A stretch of 64,000 bases of DNA from Salsuginibacillus halophilus (GTDB lineage: Bacteria > Bacillota > Bacilli > Bacillales > Marinococcaceae): the NCBI RefSeq assembly GCF_003014715.1, contig NZ_PYAV01000008.1, positions 1 through 64,000 of the forward strand, read 5' to 3'. Made by a program: the position numbers and the translations under genes. A model generated the notes under the pieces. That model did not search any database and was not told the origin of the DNA. It saw only the letters and a program-made list of their open reading frames with translations. Below, piece by piece: positions 8,595 to 17,948 of this stretch. Each line of letters begins with the position of its first letter. Position 1 is the first letter of the stretch.

Positions 8595-9956
8595 TTACAA
8601 GTATTGAATGAGCGACGTAGCAATTGAGAAGTAGATCAACAAGCCGATAACATCATTTAATGTCGTGATAAACGGACCTGAAGCAATTGCCGGGTCGAGC
8701 TTAAGTTTGTTAATAATAAGCGGAAAGATTGTACCTACGACTGTGGCAATACTTAATGAAATAAAGATTGATGTTGCAACGACGACTGCAAGCATTGGAT
8801 TGCCATACAAAAATGAGACAAGAATAATAAGAGCAATTGCTGAAGCGACCCCGATCATCATGCCGGTTTGAAACTCACGGAAGATCGTCTTGCCGACACC
8901 TTTTTTATCGAGGACACCTGTTGCAAGGCTCCGGACAACAACGGCCAAAGACTGCGTACCCGTATTGCCGGCTGAGTCCATAATAAGTGGAATAAAGGCT
9001 GCTAAAATCGCAATTTCTTCAAGTGTGCCTTCAAACTGTTCAATGACGCCGGCAGTAATCATGCCAAAAACCATGAGCATAACAATCCAAGGTGAGCGTT
9101 TTTTCGCGGCTTGAAATGCAGTCACATTTTCGTCTGTAGCACCGCGGGCGGCAGAAATTTCACCAATATCTTCAGTAAGCTCTTCTTGAATAACATCAAT
9201 GACGTCATCGACGGTAATGATACCAACAAGCTTACGCGTTTCTGTAACGACAGGGGCTGCAAGCAAATCGTATTTTTCAATCAGCTTCGCAACTTCTTCT
9301 TGATCATCAGTAACGTTTGCTGCAATCACGCGGGTGCTCATTAAATTTTCGATAAGCTCGTCGTGTGAATTAATGATTAAATCGCGAAGGGAGAGTACCC
9401 CCACGAGCGCTTCTTCATCATTGATCACGTACAAATAATAAATGGTTTCTGCTTCCGGTCCTTCCTTCTGCAGAAAAGCCATGACATCTCTCACTGTGTC
9501 TGTTGCTTTAATGCTTAAGAACTCTTTCGTCATAAGGGCACCGGCAGTTTCATCCGGATAGCTCATAAGTTCTTCAACTTCAGAAGCCTCTTCATCGTCC
9601 ATCGTTTCAAGGACTTGATCCCGCATATTCTCCGGGAGCTGACCAATAAAGTCTGCTGCATCATCGGCGTACATCTCATTTGTGATGCCGGCTAAATATT
9701 CTTCATCAAGTTCTTTTGAAATTTCAAGCTGTTGCTCGTACTCCATTTCCTGGAATATATCAGCGAATTCTTTTGGCGTTAAAAACGTATAAATCTGCTT
9801 ACGGTCAGAAGCGTTAAGTGTATCAAAAATGCCGAGTTGATCAATGGCGTGCAGATCTAAAAAACTTTCGCGAAACCCTTCTTGGTCGCCGGCTCGGAGT
9901 TTTTCAATGACATCATTTGCGTATTCTTCTCTCGTGCGTTCATCGAGCTTCTTCAT
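8595..9956 (-). CDS. mgtE: Magnesium transporter MgtE
   Basis: 453 aa, the standard MgtE length. The cytosolic N domain (about 1-130) contains ADFIGQLPENMRDQVLE. Two CBS domains follow (about 135-255; LVGVLSLRDLI and LVGIITVDDVIDVI), then five membrane helices with FIPLIMDSAGNTGTQS, the Mg2+ selectivity region. It takes up Mg2+ and is gated shut when the N and CBS domains bind Mg2+. The ATG start lies downstream of an M-box riboswitch, so expression is expected to fall when Mg2+ is high. It is transcribed alone. Confidence 0.95.
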   Translation of the reverse strand: MKKLDERTREEYANDVIEKLRAGDQEGFRESFLDLHAIDQLGIFDTLNASDRKQIYTFLTPKEFADIFQEMEYEQQLEISKELDEEYLAGITNEMYADDAADFIGQLPENMRDQVLETMDDEEASEVEELMSYPDETAGALMTKEFLSIKATDTVRDVMAFLQKEGPEAETIYYLYVINDEEALVGVLSLRDLIINSHDELIENLMSTRVIAANVTDDQEEVAKLIEKYDLLAAPVVTETRKLVGIITVDDVIDVIQEELTEDIGEISAARGATDENVTAFQAAKKRSPWIVMLMVFGMITAGVIEQFEGTLEEIAILAAFIPLIMDSAGNTGTQSLAVVVRSLATGVLDKKGVGKTIFREFQTGMMIGVASAIALIILVSFLYGNPMLAVVVATSIFISLSIATVVGTIFPLIINKLKLDPAIASGPFITTLNDVIGLLIYFSIATSLIQYL

Positions 9957-10050
9957 GTGCTCACCCCTGTTCCTTCTTGTCTTCGTTCATGACGAGCTCT
10001 TACATTAGGATACCTACAATCACACCGGCCGAAACGTGATTTCGTAAATA

Positions 10051-10085
10051 AAAAGCACCGCCTCTCGAATAGAGTGGCGGTGCTT
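10051..10085 (-). terminator. M-box expression-platform terminator
   Basis: Read on the minus strand: stem AAGCACCGCC-ACTC / GAGAGGCGGTGCTT followed by TTTTTATTT. It lies between the M-box aptamer and mgtE, as expected for Mg2+-induced termination. Confidence 0.85.
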
Positions 10086-10099
10086 GTGCGCACATCAAA

Positions 10100-10290
10100 A
10101 CAAACATGGGCTGTAAAACCCACGTGTGACGGTACCCTCCATTCGTAGAGCTTTGACACTGTGCGGATAGGATCGAATCCAACTGCGTTAGATGCCACCT
10201 TATCTCGATGACCTCTGTTAAACCCATTGGCGTCTTTGGACATTTCTGGGCAGCAGCATATCTCCTACACAGGAGCCTCACCTAACGAAG
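10100..10290 (-). promoter_or_regulatory. M-box (ykoK) magnesium riboswitch
   Basis: Read on the minus strand it has the M-box landmarks in order: CGTTAGGTGAGGCTCCTG, ATATGCTGCTGCCCAGAAAT, GACGCCAATGGGTTTAACAG, GTCATCGAGATAAGGTGGC, then AAAGCTCTACGAATGGAGG. It is the Mg2+ sensor for mgtE. Short open frames on this stretch are not genes. Confidence 0.95.
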
Positions 10291-10320
10291 GCGTATGAAT
10301 TTTTATGAAGTACATGGCTT

Positions 10321-10350
10321 ATCATAAAGACTAGACACGCAGGATGTCAA
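10321..10350 (-). promoter_or_regulatory. Promoter of the M-box/mgtE transcript
   Basis: On the minus strand: TTGACA (10350-10345), 18-bp spacer, TATGAT (10326-10321). It starts about 30 bp before the aptamer. Confidence 0.75.
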
Positions 10351-10379
10351 CAACTTTTTCAAAAAAAGGATGAAAGCTC

Positions 10380-10925
10380 ATGAATGATCAAGATCTCGCG
10401 GCGTTAAAGGAGCGCTTAGAAGCAGTTACAGCTGGTGATGAAGAAAAGGACCGGAATTTTAAAGAAGAGACAACGAGTGAATTATCTGTCGTTGATAATC
10501 ATCCAGGGGACACAGGTACAGAGTTGTTTGAGCGTGAAAAAGATACAGCGCTGCATGAACACCGTAAGCTTGCAAGACAAGATGCTGAAGCGGCCCTTGC
10601 TCGTATAGAAGCAGGAACGTACGGATACTGCACGGTGTGTGGTGAAGAAATCAAAAAAGAGCGGTTATTTGCCAACCCAAGTGCAAGTGAATGTATCGAA
10701 CACGCCGGGCGCGGTGAAGATTGGATGCATCGTCCGGTTGAAGAAGAGGTGCAGCGGCCGTTTTCGGCAACAGGGTTTATTGATGAAGCAGAAGATCATA
10801 CGTATTTTGATGCTGAAGATACGTGGAATACTGTAGCACGCTACGGCGCCTCTGATGACGGACAGCCATGGACAAAATCGCGTGGTGAAGAAGACAGTGA
10901 GAACATGGATGGACGTTTGTTTTGA
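10380..10925 (+). CDS. DksA/TraR-type zinc-finger protein, YteA family
   Basis: 181 aa. An acidic helical N-terminal half is followed by ARIEAGTYGYCTVCGEEI and RLFANPSASECIEHA, the C4-type finger of the YteA branch of DksA/TraR proteins. Cysteines are visible at YCTVC and ECIEH, with His in place of a fourth Cys. The C-terminal ~80 residues are acidic and unlike E. coli DksA. The family resembles RNA-polymerase secondary-channel factors, but the role in Bacilli is unclear. The ATG has AAAGGATG upstream. It is divergent from mgtE and monocistronic. Confidence 0.8.
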   Translation: MNDQDLAALKERLEAVTAGDEEKDRNFKEETTSELSVVDNHPGDTGTELFEREKDTALHEHRKLARQDAEAALARIEAGTYGYCTVCGEEIKKERLFANPSASECIEHAGRGEDWMHRPVEEEVQRPFSATGFIDEAEDHTYFDAEDTWNTVARYGASDDGQPWTKSRGEEDSENMDGRLF

Positions 10926-10941
10926 GAGTTCAACAATAATA

Positions 10942-10980
10942 TCTGCCGGTCGGTATGTTGAAAGACATCCGGCCGGTTGT
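10942..10980 (+). terminator. Possible terminator after the YteA-like gene
   Basis: Imperfect hairpin CCGGTCGGTATG / CATCCGGCCGG followed by only a short T-rich stretch, so a weak call. The rest of the gap to 11204 is AT-rich and shows no further clear signal. Confidence 0.4.
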
Positions 10981-11204
10981 AAATTCACATACTTTATACG
11001 TGATTTTAAATACTTATTTTTACAATAAGATAAGTCTATTTAACTGTGACTAATGTTTAAAATCTACGACTATGGTTGAATGTTCAAATCGTTCAATATA
11101 TAATGATTGAGTATGTATTCAATAGTTAAAATTCGACAACTTTTTACACTGCTGATAAACAATGTCATCGGTTACCTAGATCAATACTTAAAGGAGTTTT
11201 AATA

Positions 11205-13376
11205 GTGAAGTCAATCCAGGCACGAATTTTATGGATTTTACTGCCGATTGTGTTACTTATTTTCATTGGAACTGTAGGATATGTCATGTGGAGTACTTAT
11301 GGACAAGCTGAACAGCAGGCGGAAAATTATGCTGAAGCTCAAGCCGAACGTTTTAGTGAGATGACTCTTAATGAGATCGGCAGCGGCTTGGAGCTTGCCG
11401 AAAATCTGGCATATACGTTTGAAACGGTTAGAGAAAATGAAGAAGAACCAGACCGGGAACTTTTAATTAACATCTTAGGTGATACCTTAGAGGAACACGA
11501 AGATATGCTCGGAATCTGGACGGTTTGGGAGCCTGATGCACTTGATGGAAACGATGAAGCATTTACAGATGCAGAGGGGCATAACGATGACGGCAGATTT
11601 GCACCTTACTGGAACCGCGGGGCCGAGGGGGAAGATGCTGCTTTAGAAGCCACAAATACGACTTATCAAGATCCTGAAATGGAGAACAGTGCCTGGTACT
11701 TTGAACCGTTGGAGACTGGTGAACCACAGATTATTGAGCCGACGGTTTACGAGGTGCAAGGAGAAGATATCATGCTCGTTTCTGTTACGTACCCAATTAT
11801 CGTAGATGGGGAAACTCTGGGCGTGATGGGTGTCGACTTCTCGATGGATAATTTGCAGGATATGGTTGCCGATATTGAATTATATGACTCCGGTTACGGG
11901 ATGCTCGTTACAAATGAAGGTATGGTGTCTGCTCATCCGGATGAGGAGGTTTTAGGGGCAGCGCTTTCGGATACGGTGGACTCGGCAGCGTGGGAAGCGG
12001 CAGTAGAAAATGGAGAATCAACATCGTTTTTAGCAGAATCAGGATTGCTTAATGCAGAGAGTTTGTACAACTTTATTCCTGTAAATGTTGAAGGGGTGAG
12101 TGATCCATGGACGTTTGCTACCGTCGTCCCTACAAATGAAATCACCCAGGAGGCAGATGAAACAGCGGTTGAAGTGGCAATCATTGCTTTTGTGCTGCTG
12201 CTCATCTTAATTGGTGCAATTATTTTACTTGCTCGTTCAATTTCCAAGCCGGTTCAAGCGGTGTCGACACAGCTAGATCAGCTGGGATCGCTTGATTTAC
12301 GCCAAGGGGAGGAGAACGTTTATAACAAGTATGGGGCACGCAGTGATGAGGTTGGTGTGATGGTTCGTTCAGCAGAGCGACTTCGCCACAGCTTTACCCA
12401 GGTGCTGCGACGCATGGGTCAAACGTCAGAGCAGGTCGCTTCGTCTTCTGAAGAATTAAGTGCTGTCAGCCAGCAATCCTCAACAGCAGCAGAAGAAGTA
12501 GCAAATACGATTGAAGATATTTCAAAGCGGGCCACAGAACAATCGGATGCTACTGAGCGAGGGAGCAGTGAGATGCAGCTTCTTGGTGAGCACATTGATG
12601 AAAGTATTAGTGGTGTGCAGCAGCTTCAAGAAGCTGCCGAACGCATTACAGCTGCAAAAGATCAAGGTTCAACGGCGATTGGTCATTTAACAACAGCGGC
12701 TGCAACGAGTGATCAAGCAGCAGGAGAAGCTGAAACTGTAATGAAAGAGACGGAAGCTTATGCTGCTCAAATTTCTAAAGCAACAGATGTGATTCAAGAA
12801 ATTGCTGAACAAACGAACCTTTTAGCATTGAACGCTTCTATTGAAGCGGCACGCGCAGGTGAGGCCGGCTCCGGCTTCGCGGTGGTAGCTGATGAGATTC
12901 GCAAGCTGGCAGAGCAGTCCCGGAATTCAACCGAAGAGATTAATGGAGTCGTTCAATCACTGAATACACAAATGCAGTCAGCTGTAGCTTCGATGAATGA
13001 GACGAAAGCGGCTTCTGCCGAACAGTCTGAGCAGGTGAGTGAAACGGAAGAAGCTTTCCGTGAAGTGGCAGAGGCGATTCGAGAAATGGAAGATACCGTT
13101 GGGTCGCTTGAATCTTCAAGCAGTGGCGTCATCGATAAAAAAGAAGAGATTGTCGCCTTAATGAACAAGCTTTCATCGATGGCGCAGGAAAATGCAGCCG
13201 GAACAGAAGAAGCCTCCGCCTCCATTGAAGAACAGACTGCCTCGATGGAAGAGATCGCTTCTTCTAGTGAGTCGCTTGCAACACTTGCAGAAGATATGCA
13301 GAACAGCGTGGAGCAATTCAGCTATGATGAAGAAGCTGCACGTACTGATGAAAGCACAACTGAAAAACATGAATAA
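11205..13376 (+). CDS. Methyl-accepting chemotaxis protein with a dCache-like sensor domain
   Basis: 723 aa. Membrane helix about residues 7-29, then a large extracytoplasmic double-Cache-like domain (about 35-320), recognised by [34 protein letters not shown] and [24 protein letters not shown]. The second helix is about 322-344, with HAMP and a signalling domain whose tip is [19 protein letters not shown]. dCache receptors commonly bind amino acids or organic acids; the ligand is not evident here. The GTG start has AAAGGAG 9 nt upstream. The sensor domain is very acidic. It is followed by a terminator that recurs on the far side of repeat C. Confidence 0.93.
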   Translation: MKSIQARILWILLPIVLLIFIGTVGYVMWSTYGQAEQQAENYAEAQAERFSEMTLNEIGSGLELAENLAYTFETVRENEEEPDRELLINILGDTLEEHEDMLGIWTVWEPDALDGNDEAFTDAEGHNDDGRFAPYWNRGAEGEDAALEATNTTYQDPEMENSAWYFEPLETGEPQIIEPTVYEVQGEDIMLVSVTYPIIVDGETLGVMGVDFSMDNLQDMVADIELYDSGYGMLVTNEGMVSAHPDEEVLGAALSDTVDSAAWEAAVENGESTSFLAESGLLNAESLYNFIPVNVEGVSDPWTFATVVPTNEITQEADETAVEVAIIAFVLLLILIGAIILLARSISKPVQAVSTQLDQLGSLDLRQGEENVYNKYGARSDEVGVMVRSAERLRHSFTQVLRRMGQTSEQVASSSEELSAVSQQSSTAAEEVANTIEDISKRATEQSDATERGSSEMQLLGEHIDESISGVQQLQEAAERITAAKDQGSTAIGHLTTAAATSDQAAGEAETVMKETEAYAAQISKATDVIQEIAEQTNLLALNASIEAARAGEAGSGFAVVADEIRKLAEQSRNSTEEINGVVQSLNTQMQSAVASMNETKAASAEQSEQVSETEEAFREVAEAIREMEDTVGSLESSSSGVIDKKEEIVALMNKLSSMAQENAAGTEEASASIEEQTASMEEIASSSESLATLAEDMQNSVEQFSYDEEAARTDESTTEKHE

Positions 13377-13392
13377 CCGAACAACAGCCTCG

Positions 13393-13424
13393 GCCGGTAC
13401 CTTTTGATAGGTGCCGGCTTTTGT
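13393..13424 (+). terminator. Rho-independent terminator, left copy of an exact duplication
   Basis: Stem GCCGGTACC / GGTGCCGGC and a T-run. Bases 13393-13422 recur without change at 13879-13908, on the other side of repeat C. Confidence 0.8.
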
Positions 13425-13878
13425 TTAGTGAAAAAGTACAAAAATTAAAACTCATGCACAGATTACTACTCCGAGCTCCGCGGGCTGCCCTATGAAGAGG
13501 GTGAAAACTGAATCATGAACGTAACCTTCACTTCAGACGGGCGCTTTCCCGAGGGCTTGGCTTCAGCTAACTTGTTCGATTAAAAACCAATCGAGCAAGT
13601 GGATCTTCAGCCTGCGCTTTTCCCTCTGGGAGTCGCCGTCTTTCGTTTCGGTCACTTTTCAATTTACAGATGATAATCATTTCCAGTGGATATGGTTCGA
13701 TATAAAATTAATTCATATAGATATTGCTTGATCAAAAGGGTCTCTACAATTCATGACTATCAAATGACGCAAGGGTGACGAGCATCGGCGGCGACGCCTA
13801 TACAGAACAACGAGTGAGAAATCCCCGACGAAAAGCAAAGTCAGCCTTTGCTTTTTTTAAGTTTGTCTATATGCTGCA
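13423..13878 (+). repeat. Terminator-flanked intergenic repeat, copy C (short form)
   Basis: 456 bp lying exactly between two identical 30-nt terminator copies. The left end is GTTTAGTGAAAAAGTACAAAA-like and the right end is AAGTTTGTCTATATGCTGCA. The central hairpin (about 13535-13642) has CTTGTTCGATT / AATCGAGCAAG. Because the flanks are identical, this copy gives the clearest boundaries and suggests recent insertion. A short frame from ATGAACGTAACC stops after 21 codons and differs between copies. Confidence 0.85.
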
Positions 13879-13910
13879 GCCGGTACCTTTTGATAGGTGC
13901 CGGCTTTTTG
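13879..13910 (+). terminator. Rho-independent terminator, right copy of an exact duplication
   Basis: Identical for 30 nt to 13393-13422. The two hairpins bracket repeat C like a target-site duplication. Confidence 0.8.
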
Positions 13911-13938
13911 AATAAGTAATGACACTTTGACTATTTTA

Positions 13939-13967
13939 TTGAATTGGTCAAAACCTTGTTATATAGT
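13939..13967 (+). promoter_or_regulatory. Putative promoter of the YhgE-like gene
   Basis: TTGAAT, 17-bp spacer, TATAGT, about 48 bp before the start codon. Confidence 0.5.
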
Positions 13968-14015
13968 GTTCTTATAACGTGACCATATTTAAATTGTAGT
14001 CAAAGAGGTGGAAGG

Positions 14016-16163
14016 ATGCATGGGATTTTAAAAGAATGGCAGGGGATCTTTCAGCAGAAAAAGCTGCTTATCTCTCTGTTAGGGATTCTGCTCATGCCGT
14101 TATTGTACGGCGGCGTCTTACTTTGGTCCTTTTGGGATCCGTACGGGCAGGTTGATGAACTTCCAGTTGCCTTAGTAAACGATGATGAAGGTGCCGTTGT
14201 AGAGGATGAAAAGGTAAATGTAGGTGAGGAATTTGTGGATGAGGCGCTCACATCGGATGAGATTACGTTTGAAGTTGTATCGTTAAATGAAGCAGCTGCC
14301 GGGCTTGAACAATTAACGTACTATTTTTACGTACGTATCCCGCCTTCCTTCTCAGAAAACGTTACAGACATTGATCAAGAACTGCCGGAAGCGGCACAGT
14401 TAGAATATCACATTAACGAAGAAGTAAACTTTGTTTCCTCGCAGGTAGCCGAGAATGCATTAACGGAGATGGAAGAATCCTTAAATGAAGAACTAACCCG
14501 TGTGTATGTTGAAGCAGCAGATGAACGTATTAAAGATTTAAATGATGCAGTAGCCGCAATTAATGAAGCTGCCGGTGATGCGGCTGATGGAGGTCGTGAA
14601 GCTTATCAAGAAACCTCTGAATTATCTGCTGGTTTAAACCGTTTAAACGAAGGTACAGATGACCTTTATCAAGGGATGACAGAACTTCAAGAAGCGGCTT
14701 CAACAGCGGTTGATCAAGTGGAAGCAAGCGGACATGAGCAAGCGCTCGAACGTACAGGTGAGGCGTTGAGCAAGGCGCGTGATGAAATGGAAAGAATTAA
14801 AGCTGCAGAGCCTGAAACGGAGGCAGCGGCAGTTTTAGAAAATACGGCAGATAGCTTAAGTGAGGTTTCAATTGAGCTTACTGAAGGTGCAGAAATGACC
14901 GGAAGCTTGAAGCAAAACGTTAATGAAACAGTTCATGGTGTGACAGATGCCTTCGAAACAGCTGAATCAAGTGCTGCTGCGTATCGTGAAAGTTTAAGTG
15001 GAATTGAAGCAGATGAAGAACAGCCATGGTCATCTGCACTAATGGCATCGGAAGAAGCAGCAGGTGAGTTTCAAGCGCGTGCTGCAAGTGCAGAAGAGAA
15101 TGCATCGGCTTGGAGTGGTGACATCACTGACCGGCTTTCAGCCGCAGAAAGCAGTATGCATGAAGCAGCAGGTGAGATTCAAGAAGTTGAAACGATGCTG
15201 CGTCAAGTAGAGGTAGCGCCTCGCGGTGAGCAAGCTGTCGATGAAGCTGAAGCGCAGCTTAAAAATGCGGAAGAAGCGCATGCAAACGCAGAAGGACTGG
15301 CAGCTGGAGTTGAAGAAGCTGTAGAAGAGCTGCATGTTGCAACAATTGAATTAACTGAAGGCGCCGGTTCAATTAGAGAAGGAACGCAGGAAGCAGCCGC
15401 GGGGAGTTCAGAGCTCGCAGCAGGGTTGGATGAGCTTTCTAAAGGGCAGAAGCAGCTGAGTGAAAATACGCAAACGTTACAAGAAACCATTCAGGACGCA
15501 AACTTAAGCGAAGCTCAGCAGTTGCAGGTTGCAGCGCCAGTAGAAGCAGCTAATCGCGGAGTATCACAGGATTTAACATATGGTGAAGGGCTTGCGCCGT
15601 ATTTTATATCTATTGGACTGTATGTAGGAGCGTTGACGATGACAATCGTTTATCCATTGCGCGAGCCGGCAGGGCAAGCCAATACGTGGTTTGAACATTA
15701 CAGTGGCAAGGTAGGAACAGCGCTCTTGATTAGTGTGCTGCAAACCTCGTTTTTGCTTTTGTTTATGCTTAAGGTGTTAGAGATACATGTGATGCACCTA
15801 GGTTGGTTTATCGCTATGACTTACCTCATTAGTGCATCATTTATGGGGTTAATCTTTTTTCTCGTGAGTGCACTAGATAATCCGGGGCGGTTTATTGCGA
15901 TCCTTTTATTAATTGTACAACTCGGCGGTAGTTCCGGAAGTTTTCCGGTAGAGATGGTCGCCTCTCCGCTTGAAACGATACATGGGTGGCTTCCGATGAC
16001 ATATGCGGTGATGGGACTGCGGGCTGTGTTGTTTATGGAGGTGCCGACTCTTTTGAGCGGGAGTGCTGTCGTTTTAATCGGAATTGGGCTCGCTTCGTTT
16101 TTCATGGCGCTATGGTTTTATCGAAAAAAGGATAAAGTATGGCGTGTTGAAGGCACACATTAA
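14016..16163 (+). CDS. YhgE/Pip domain membrane protein
   Basis: 715 aa. An N-terminal membrane helix (about 17-40) precedes PVALVNDDEGA, the YhgE/Pip signature. A very long acidic, Ala/Glu-rich extracytoplasmic helical region (about 60-510) carries repeated Leu-Asn-x-Gly-type turns (LSAGLNRLNEGTDDLYQG, ELAAGLDELSKGQKQL). Five or six C-terminal helices (about 525-705) resemble ABC-2 permeases. Relatives include the phage infection protein Pip of Lactococcus and components linked to type VII secretion or export of large molecules; the role is not established. Possible promoter at 13939, GGTGG ribosome site, terminator at 16165; monocistronic. Confidence 0.85.
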   Translation: MHGILKEWQGIFQQKKLLISLLGILLMPLLYGGVLLWSFWDPYGQVDELPVALVNDDEGAVVEDEKVNVGEEFVDEALTSDEITFEVVSLNEAAAGLEQLTYYFYVRIPPSFSENVTDIDQELPEAAQLEYHINEEVNFVSSQVAENALTEMEESLNEELTRVYVEAADERIKDLNDAVAAINEAAGDAADGGREAYQETSELSAGLNRLNEGTDDLYQGMTELQEAASTAVDQVEASGHEQALERTGEALSKARDEMERIKAAEPETEAAAVLENTADSLSEVSIELTEGAEMTGSLKQNVNETVHGVTDAFETAESSAAAYRESLSGIEADEEQPWSSALMASEEAAGEFQARAASAEENASAWSGDITDRLSAAESSMHEAAGEIQEVETMLRQVEVAPRGEQAVDEAEAQLKNAEEAHANAEGLAAGVEEAVEELHVATIELTEGAGSIREGTQEAAAGSSELAAGLDELSKGQKQLSENTQTLQETIQDANLSEAQQLQVAAPVEAANRGVSQDLTYGEGLAPYFISIGLYVGALTMTIVYPLREPAGQANTWFEHYSGKVGTALLISVLQTSFLLLFMLKVLEIHVMHLGWFIAMTYLISASFMGLIFFLVSALDNPGRFIAILLLIVQLGGSSGSFPVEMVASPLETIHGWLPMTYAVMGLRAVLFMEVPTLLSGSAVVLIGIGLASFFMALWFYRKKDKVWRVEGTH

Positions 16164-16164
16164 G

Positions 16165-16198
16165 AAAAACCGGTGCCCCAAGCGGGCACCGGTTTTTT
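16165..16198. terminator. Bidirectional terminator
   Basis: Hairpin AAAAACCGGTGCCC / GGGCACCGGTTTTTT lies between convergent genes. It overlaps the stop region of the minus-strand transglycosylase. Confidence 0.85.
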
Positions 16199-16883
16199 AA
16201 GGAAGTTGTTCGGCTGACACGAGCTCAGCATCTTCAGCTTCTTCACTGTAGACTTCGGCATAATGAAGGACATCTTCAACGTACCAGTCGGCTTGGTTAT
16301 ACACAAATAACGCTTCTTCTTCGGCGCCATCAGCCATGCCGTTCGCAGCAAGGTAGTAAGCGGCTGAATGAACCGCATCTTCGATATCAAATGGATCGGC
16401 TTTACCGTTGCCGGAAGCATCTACTCCGTAACCGCCATAAGTTGCAATGGCTTCAGGGTCGGTCTGCACATCTTCTGGAATATCTCCTTCGCCAAGATTT
16501 TCGCAGGATGGGTGGCTCCAGCCTGTCCATGTACAAGGCATAAACTGCATATGACCAACAGCCCCAGCTTCGCTCACCATGGGATCAGCATTTGAAAAAG
16601 ACGTCTCAACCCGGTGGATAGCAGCGAGCATTTCCCATGGGACGTCATAAGCTTCGGCAGCTTCCGTATAAACTGGCATAAACTCGTCAGGAATCGGTTC
16701 AACAGCTGGAACTTCGGGAGTGCTCTCTTCGACCGTTGGCGATTCGGTTTGTGCAGCGATCAGCGTTAAGCTGACAGTGAAAAGTGTGATCAGCATCAAG
16801 AAAAACATAACGCCTGCCGGGACAGCCAAAGACCGGGCTGCACCGTTTTCGCTCTGCATCGTATATTTGAAAAAGTTTATCAA
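16197..16883 (-). CDS. Membrane-anchored lytic transglycosylase (SLT domain)
   Basis: 228 aa. A cytoplasmic basic/neutral stretch and one membrane helix (about 21-43) are followed by an acidic Pro-rich linker, then an SLT-like domain (about 70-210). The catalytic Glu is in AAIHRVETSFS, followed by GAVGHMQFMPCTWTGW and a later AAYYLAANG...VYNQADWYVEDVL block. The insert VDASGNGKADPFD resembles a calcium-binding loop seen in related YocA/CwlT-like enzymes. It should cleave glycan strands of peptidoglycan outside the membrane, giving anhydro-muropeptides. Upstream AAAGGAGCG on the minus strand supports the start. It stands alone. Confidence 0.85.
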   Translation of the reverse strand: MINFFKYTMQSENGAARSLAVPAGVMFFLMLITLFTVSLTLIAAQTESPTVEESTPEVPAVEPIPDEFMPVYTEAAEAYDVPWEMLAAIHRVETSFSNADPMVSEAGAVGHMQFMPCTWTGWSHPSCENLGEGDIPEDVQTDPEAIATYGGYGVDASGNGKADPFDIEDAVHSAAYYLAANGMADGAEEEALFVYNQADWYVEDVLHYAEVYSEEAEDAELVSAEQLP

Positions 16884-17013
16884 AAGCTTGTTCGCTCCTT
16901 TCCAATAAGATTATTCTAACCAAAAAGCGTGCGTAAAAGCAATGTTTGCAAACTGTTAATCGTAGGGAAAAATATGATGTGTACGAGTTTTTCATTTTAA
17001 GGAGGCACAAAGA

Positions 17014-17460
17014 ATGGCGCAAAAAATGACTTTTCAAGCAAAGGGTTCGTCCCAGAACATGCAGACGACAGTGACGACCGGTAACCATCAAGTCACAATT
17101 GATGAACCACCAAACATGGGTGGGGAAGATACAGGGCCGGATCCACTAGGAAACCTGCTTGCTTCACTTGCAGGGTGTGAAAATGTAATTGCAAACATGG
17201 TGGCTAAAGAAATTGATTTTGAATTAAACGGCATTACCTTTGATGTAACTGCGGAGTTGGATCCGCGCGGTTTAATGGGACAAGCTGATGTACGCCCGTA
17301 CTTTCAGAAGGCACATGTTCACGCTAAAGTTCATACATCTGAACCACAAGAGCGTATTGATGAACTGCAGCAAAAAACAGATGCCCGCTGCCCGGTTTAT
17401 ACAACGCTTGAAGCTGCAGGCGTTGAACTTACCCATACATGGGAGCCGGCGGAACTTTAA
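17014..17460 (+). CDS. OsmC-family peroxiredoxin-like protein, paralogue 1
   Basis: 148 aa, a typical OsmC length. It contains PDPLGNLLASLAGCENVIANMVA and ARCPVYTTLEAAGVEL, which hold the two redox cysteines of this family. OsmC/Ohr proteins reduce organic hydroperoxides, and some act on persulfides. A second, clearly related copy lies at 56423, and both copies neighbour CsoR-type operators. AAGGAGGC precedes the ATG. A strong terminator at 17479 separates it from csoR. Confidence 0.88.
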   Translation: MAQKMTFQAKGSSQNMQTTVTTGNHQVTIDEPPNMGGEDTGPDPLGNLLASLAGCENVIANMVAKEIDFELNGITFDVTAELDPRGLMGQADVRPYFQKAHVHAKVHTSEPQERIDELQQKTDARCPVYTTLEAAGVELTHTWEPAEL

Positions 17461-17478
17461 TATCACCTAACGTATAAT

Positions 17479-17516
17479 GTCCCTCCCTGTTTCAGCAGGG
17501 AGGGATTTTTTATTTT
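17479..17516 (+). terminator. Rho-independent terminator after OsmC paralogue 1
   Basis: Perfect stem TCCCTCCCTG / CAGGGAGGGA followed by TTTTTTATTTT. Confidence 0.88.
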
Positions 17517-17534
17517 CAGCGAGAAGATAATACA

Positions 17535-17553
17535 TATAACGGGCAGGGGTATA
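17535..17553. promoter_or_regulatory. CsoR-type operator box 1
   Basis: TATAACGGGCAGGGGTATA, a GC-centred imperfect palindrome with TATA ends, lies 4 bp before the -35 box of the csoR promoter. It resembles known CsoR/CstR boxes (TACCC...GGGTA). Confidence 0.6.
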
Positions 17554-17557
17554 AATA

Positions 17558-17586
17558 TTGCTCACACGTAGCACAAATGATAATAT
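17558..17586 (+). promoter_or_regulatory. csoR-copA promoter
   Basis: TTGCTC, 17-bp spacer, TAATAT. It is bracketed by two CsoR-type boxes. Confidence 0.6.
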
Positions 17587-17607
17587 ACATATACGGGGTA
17601 TATGTAT
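17585..17607. promoter_or_regulatory. CsoR-type operator box 2
   Basis: ATACATATAC-GGG-GTATATGTAT, a nearly perfect inverted repeat that starts on the last bases of the -10 box. Binding here would block transcription. Confidence 0.6.
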
Positions 17608-17651
17608 TGATTCGTTTATAAATCATAGAGTCATACGAAGGAGGACTTACT

Positions 17652-17933
17652 TTGACCGACCGGCACACCGTTCAACCGAACAAACAACAGTTATTAAATC
17701 GCTTAAAACGAATTGAGGGCCAGGTGCGCGGTGTTCATCAAATGATTGAAGATGATCGCTATTGTGTAGATGTCCTTAATCAAGTGGCCGCTGTACAGTC
17801 AGCCATGAATAAAGTTGCTGTTTCATTAACAGAAGATCATACCCGTCACTGCGTTCGGCAGGCGATTCAAGAAGGTAATGGTGAGGAATCGATTGAAGAA
17901 TTAATGAATGTGATGAAAAAACTGATTGATTAG
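17652..17933 (+). CDS. csoR: Copper-sensing repressor CsoR
   Basis: 93 aa, all helical, with LNRLKRIEGQVRGVHQMIEDDRYC typical of the CsoR/RcnR family. The ligand set expected of a Cu(I) sensor is present: Cys in RYCVDVL, then His and Cys in the H-x3-C of DHTRHC. Apo-protein should repress its own promoter and release it when Cu(I) binds. The TTG start has AAGGAGG 7 nt upstream. It is the first gene of csoR-copA; two operator-like palindromes flank its promoter. No copZ chaperone gene is present, unlike the copZA of B. subtilis. Confidence 0.92.
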   Translation: MTDRHTVQPNKQQLLNRLKRIEGQVRGVHQMIEDDRYCVDVLNQVAAVQSAMNKVAVSLTEDHTRHCVRQAIQEGNGEESIEELMNVMKKLID

Positions 17934-17948
17934 AAAGGAGGGTGGATT

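Noticed and set aside
9953..10281. Two overlapping minus-strand open frames of about 95 codons
   Set aside because: They lie on the M-box riboswitch and its terminator, which account for the sequence.
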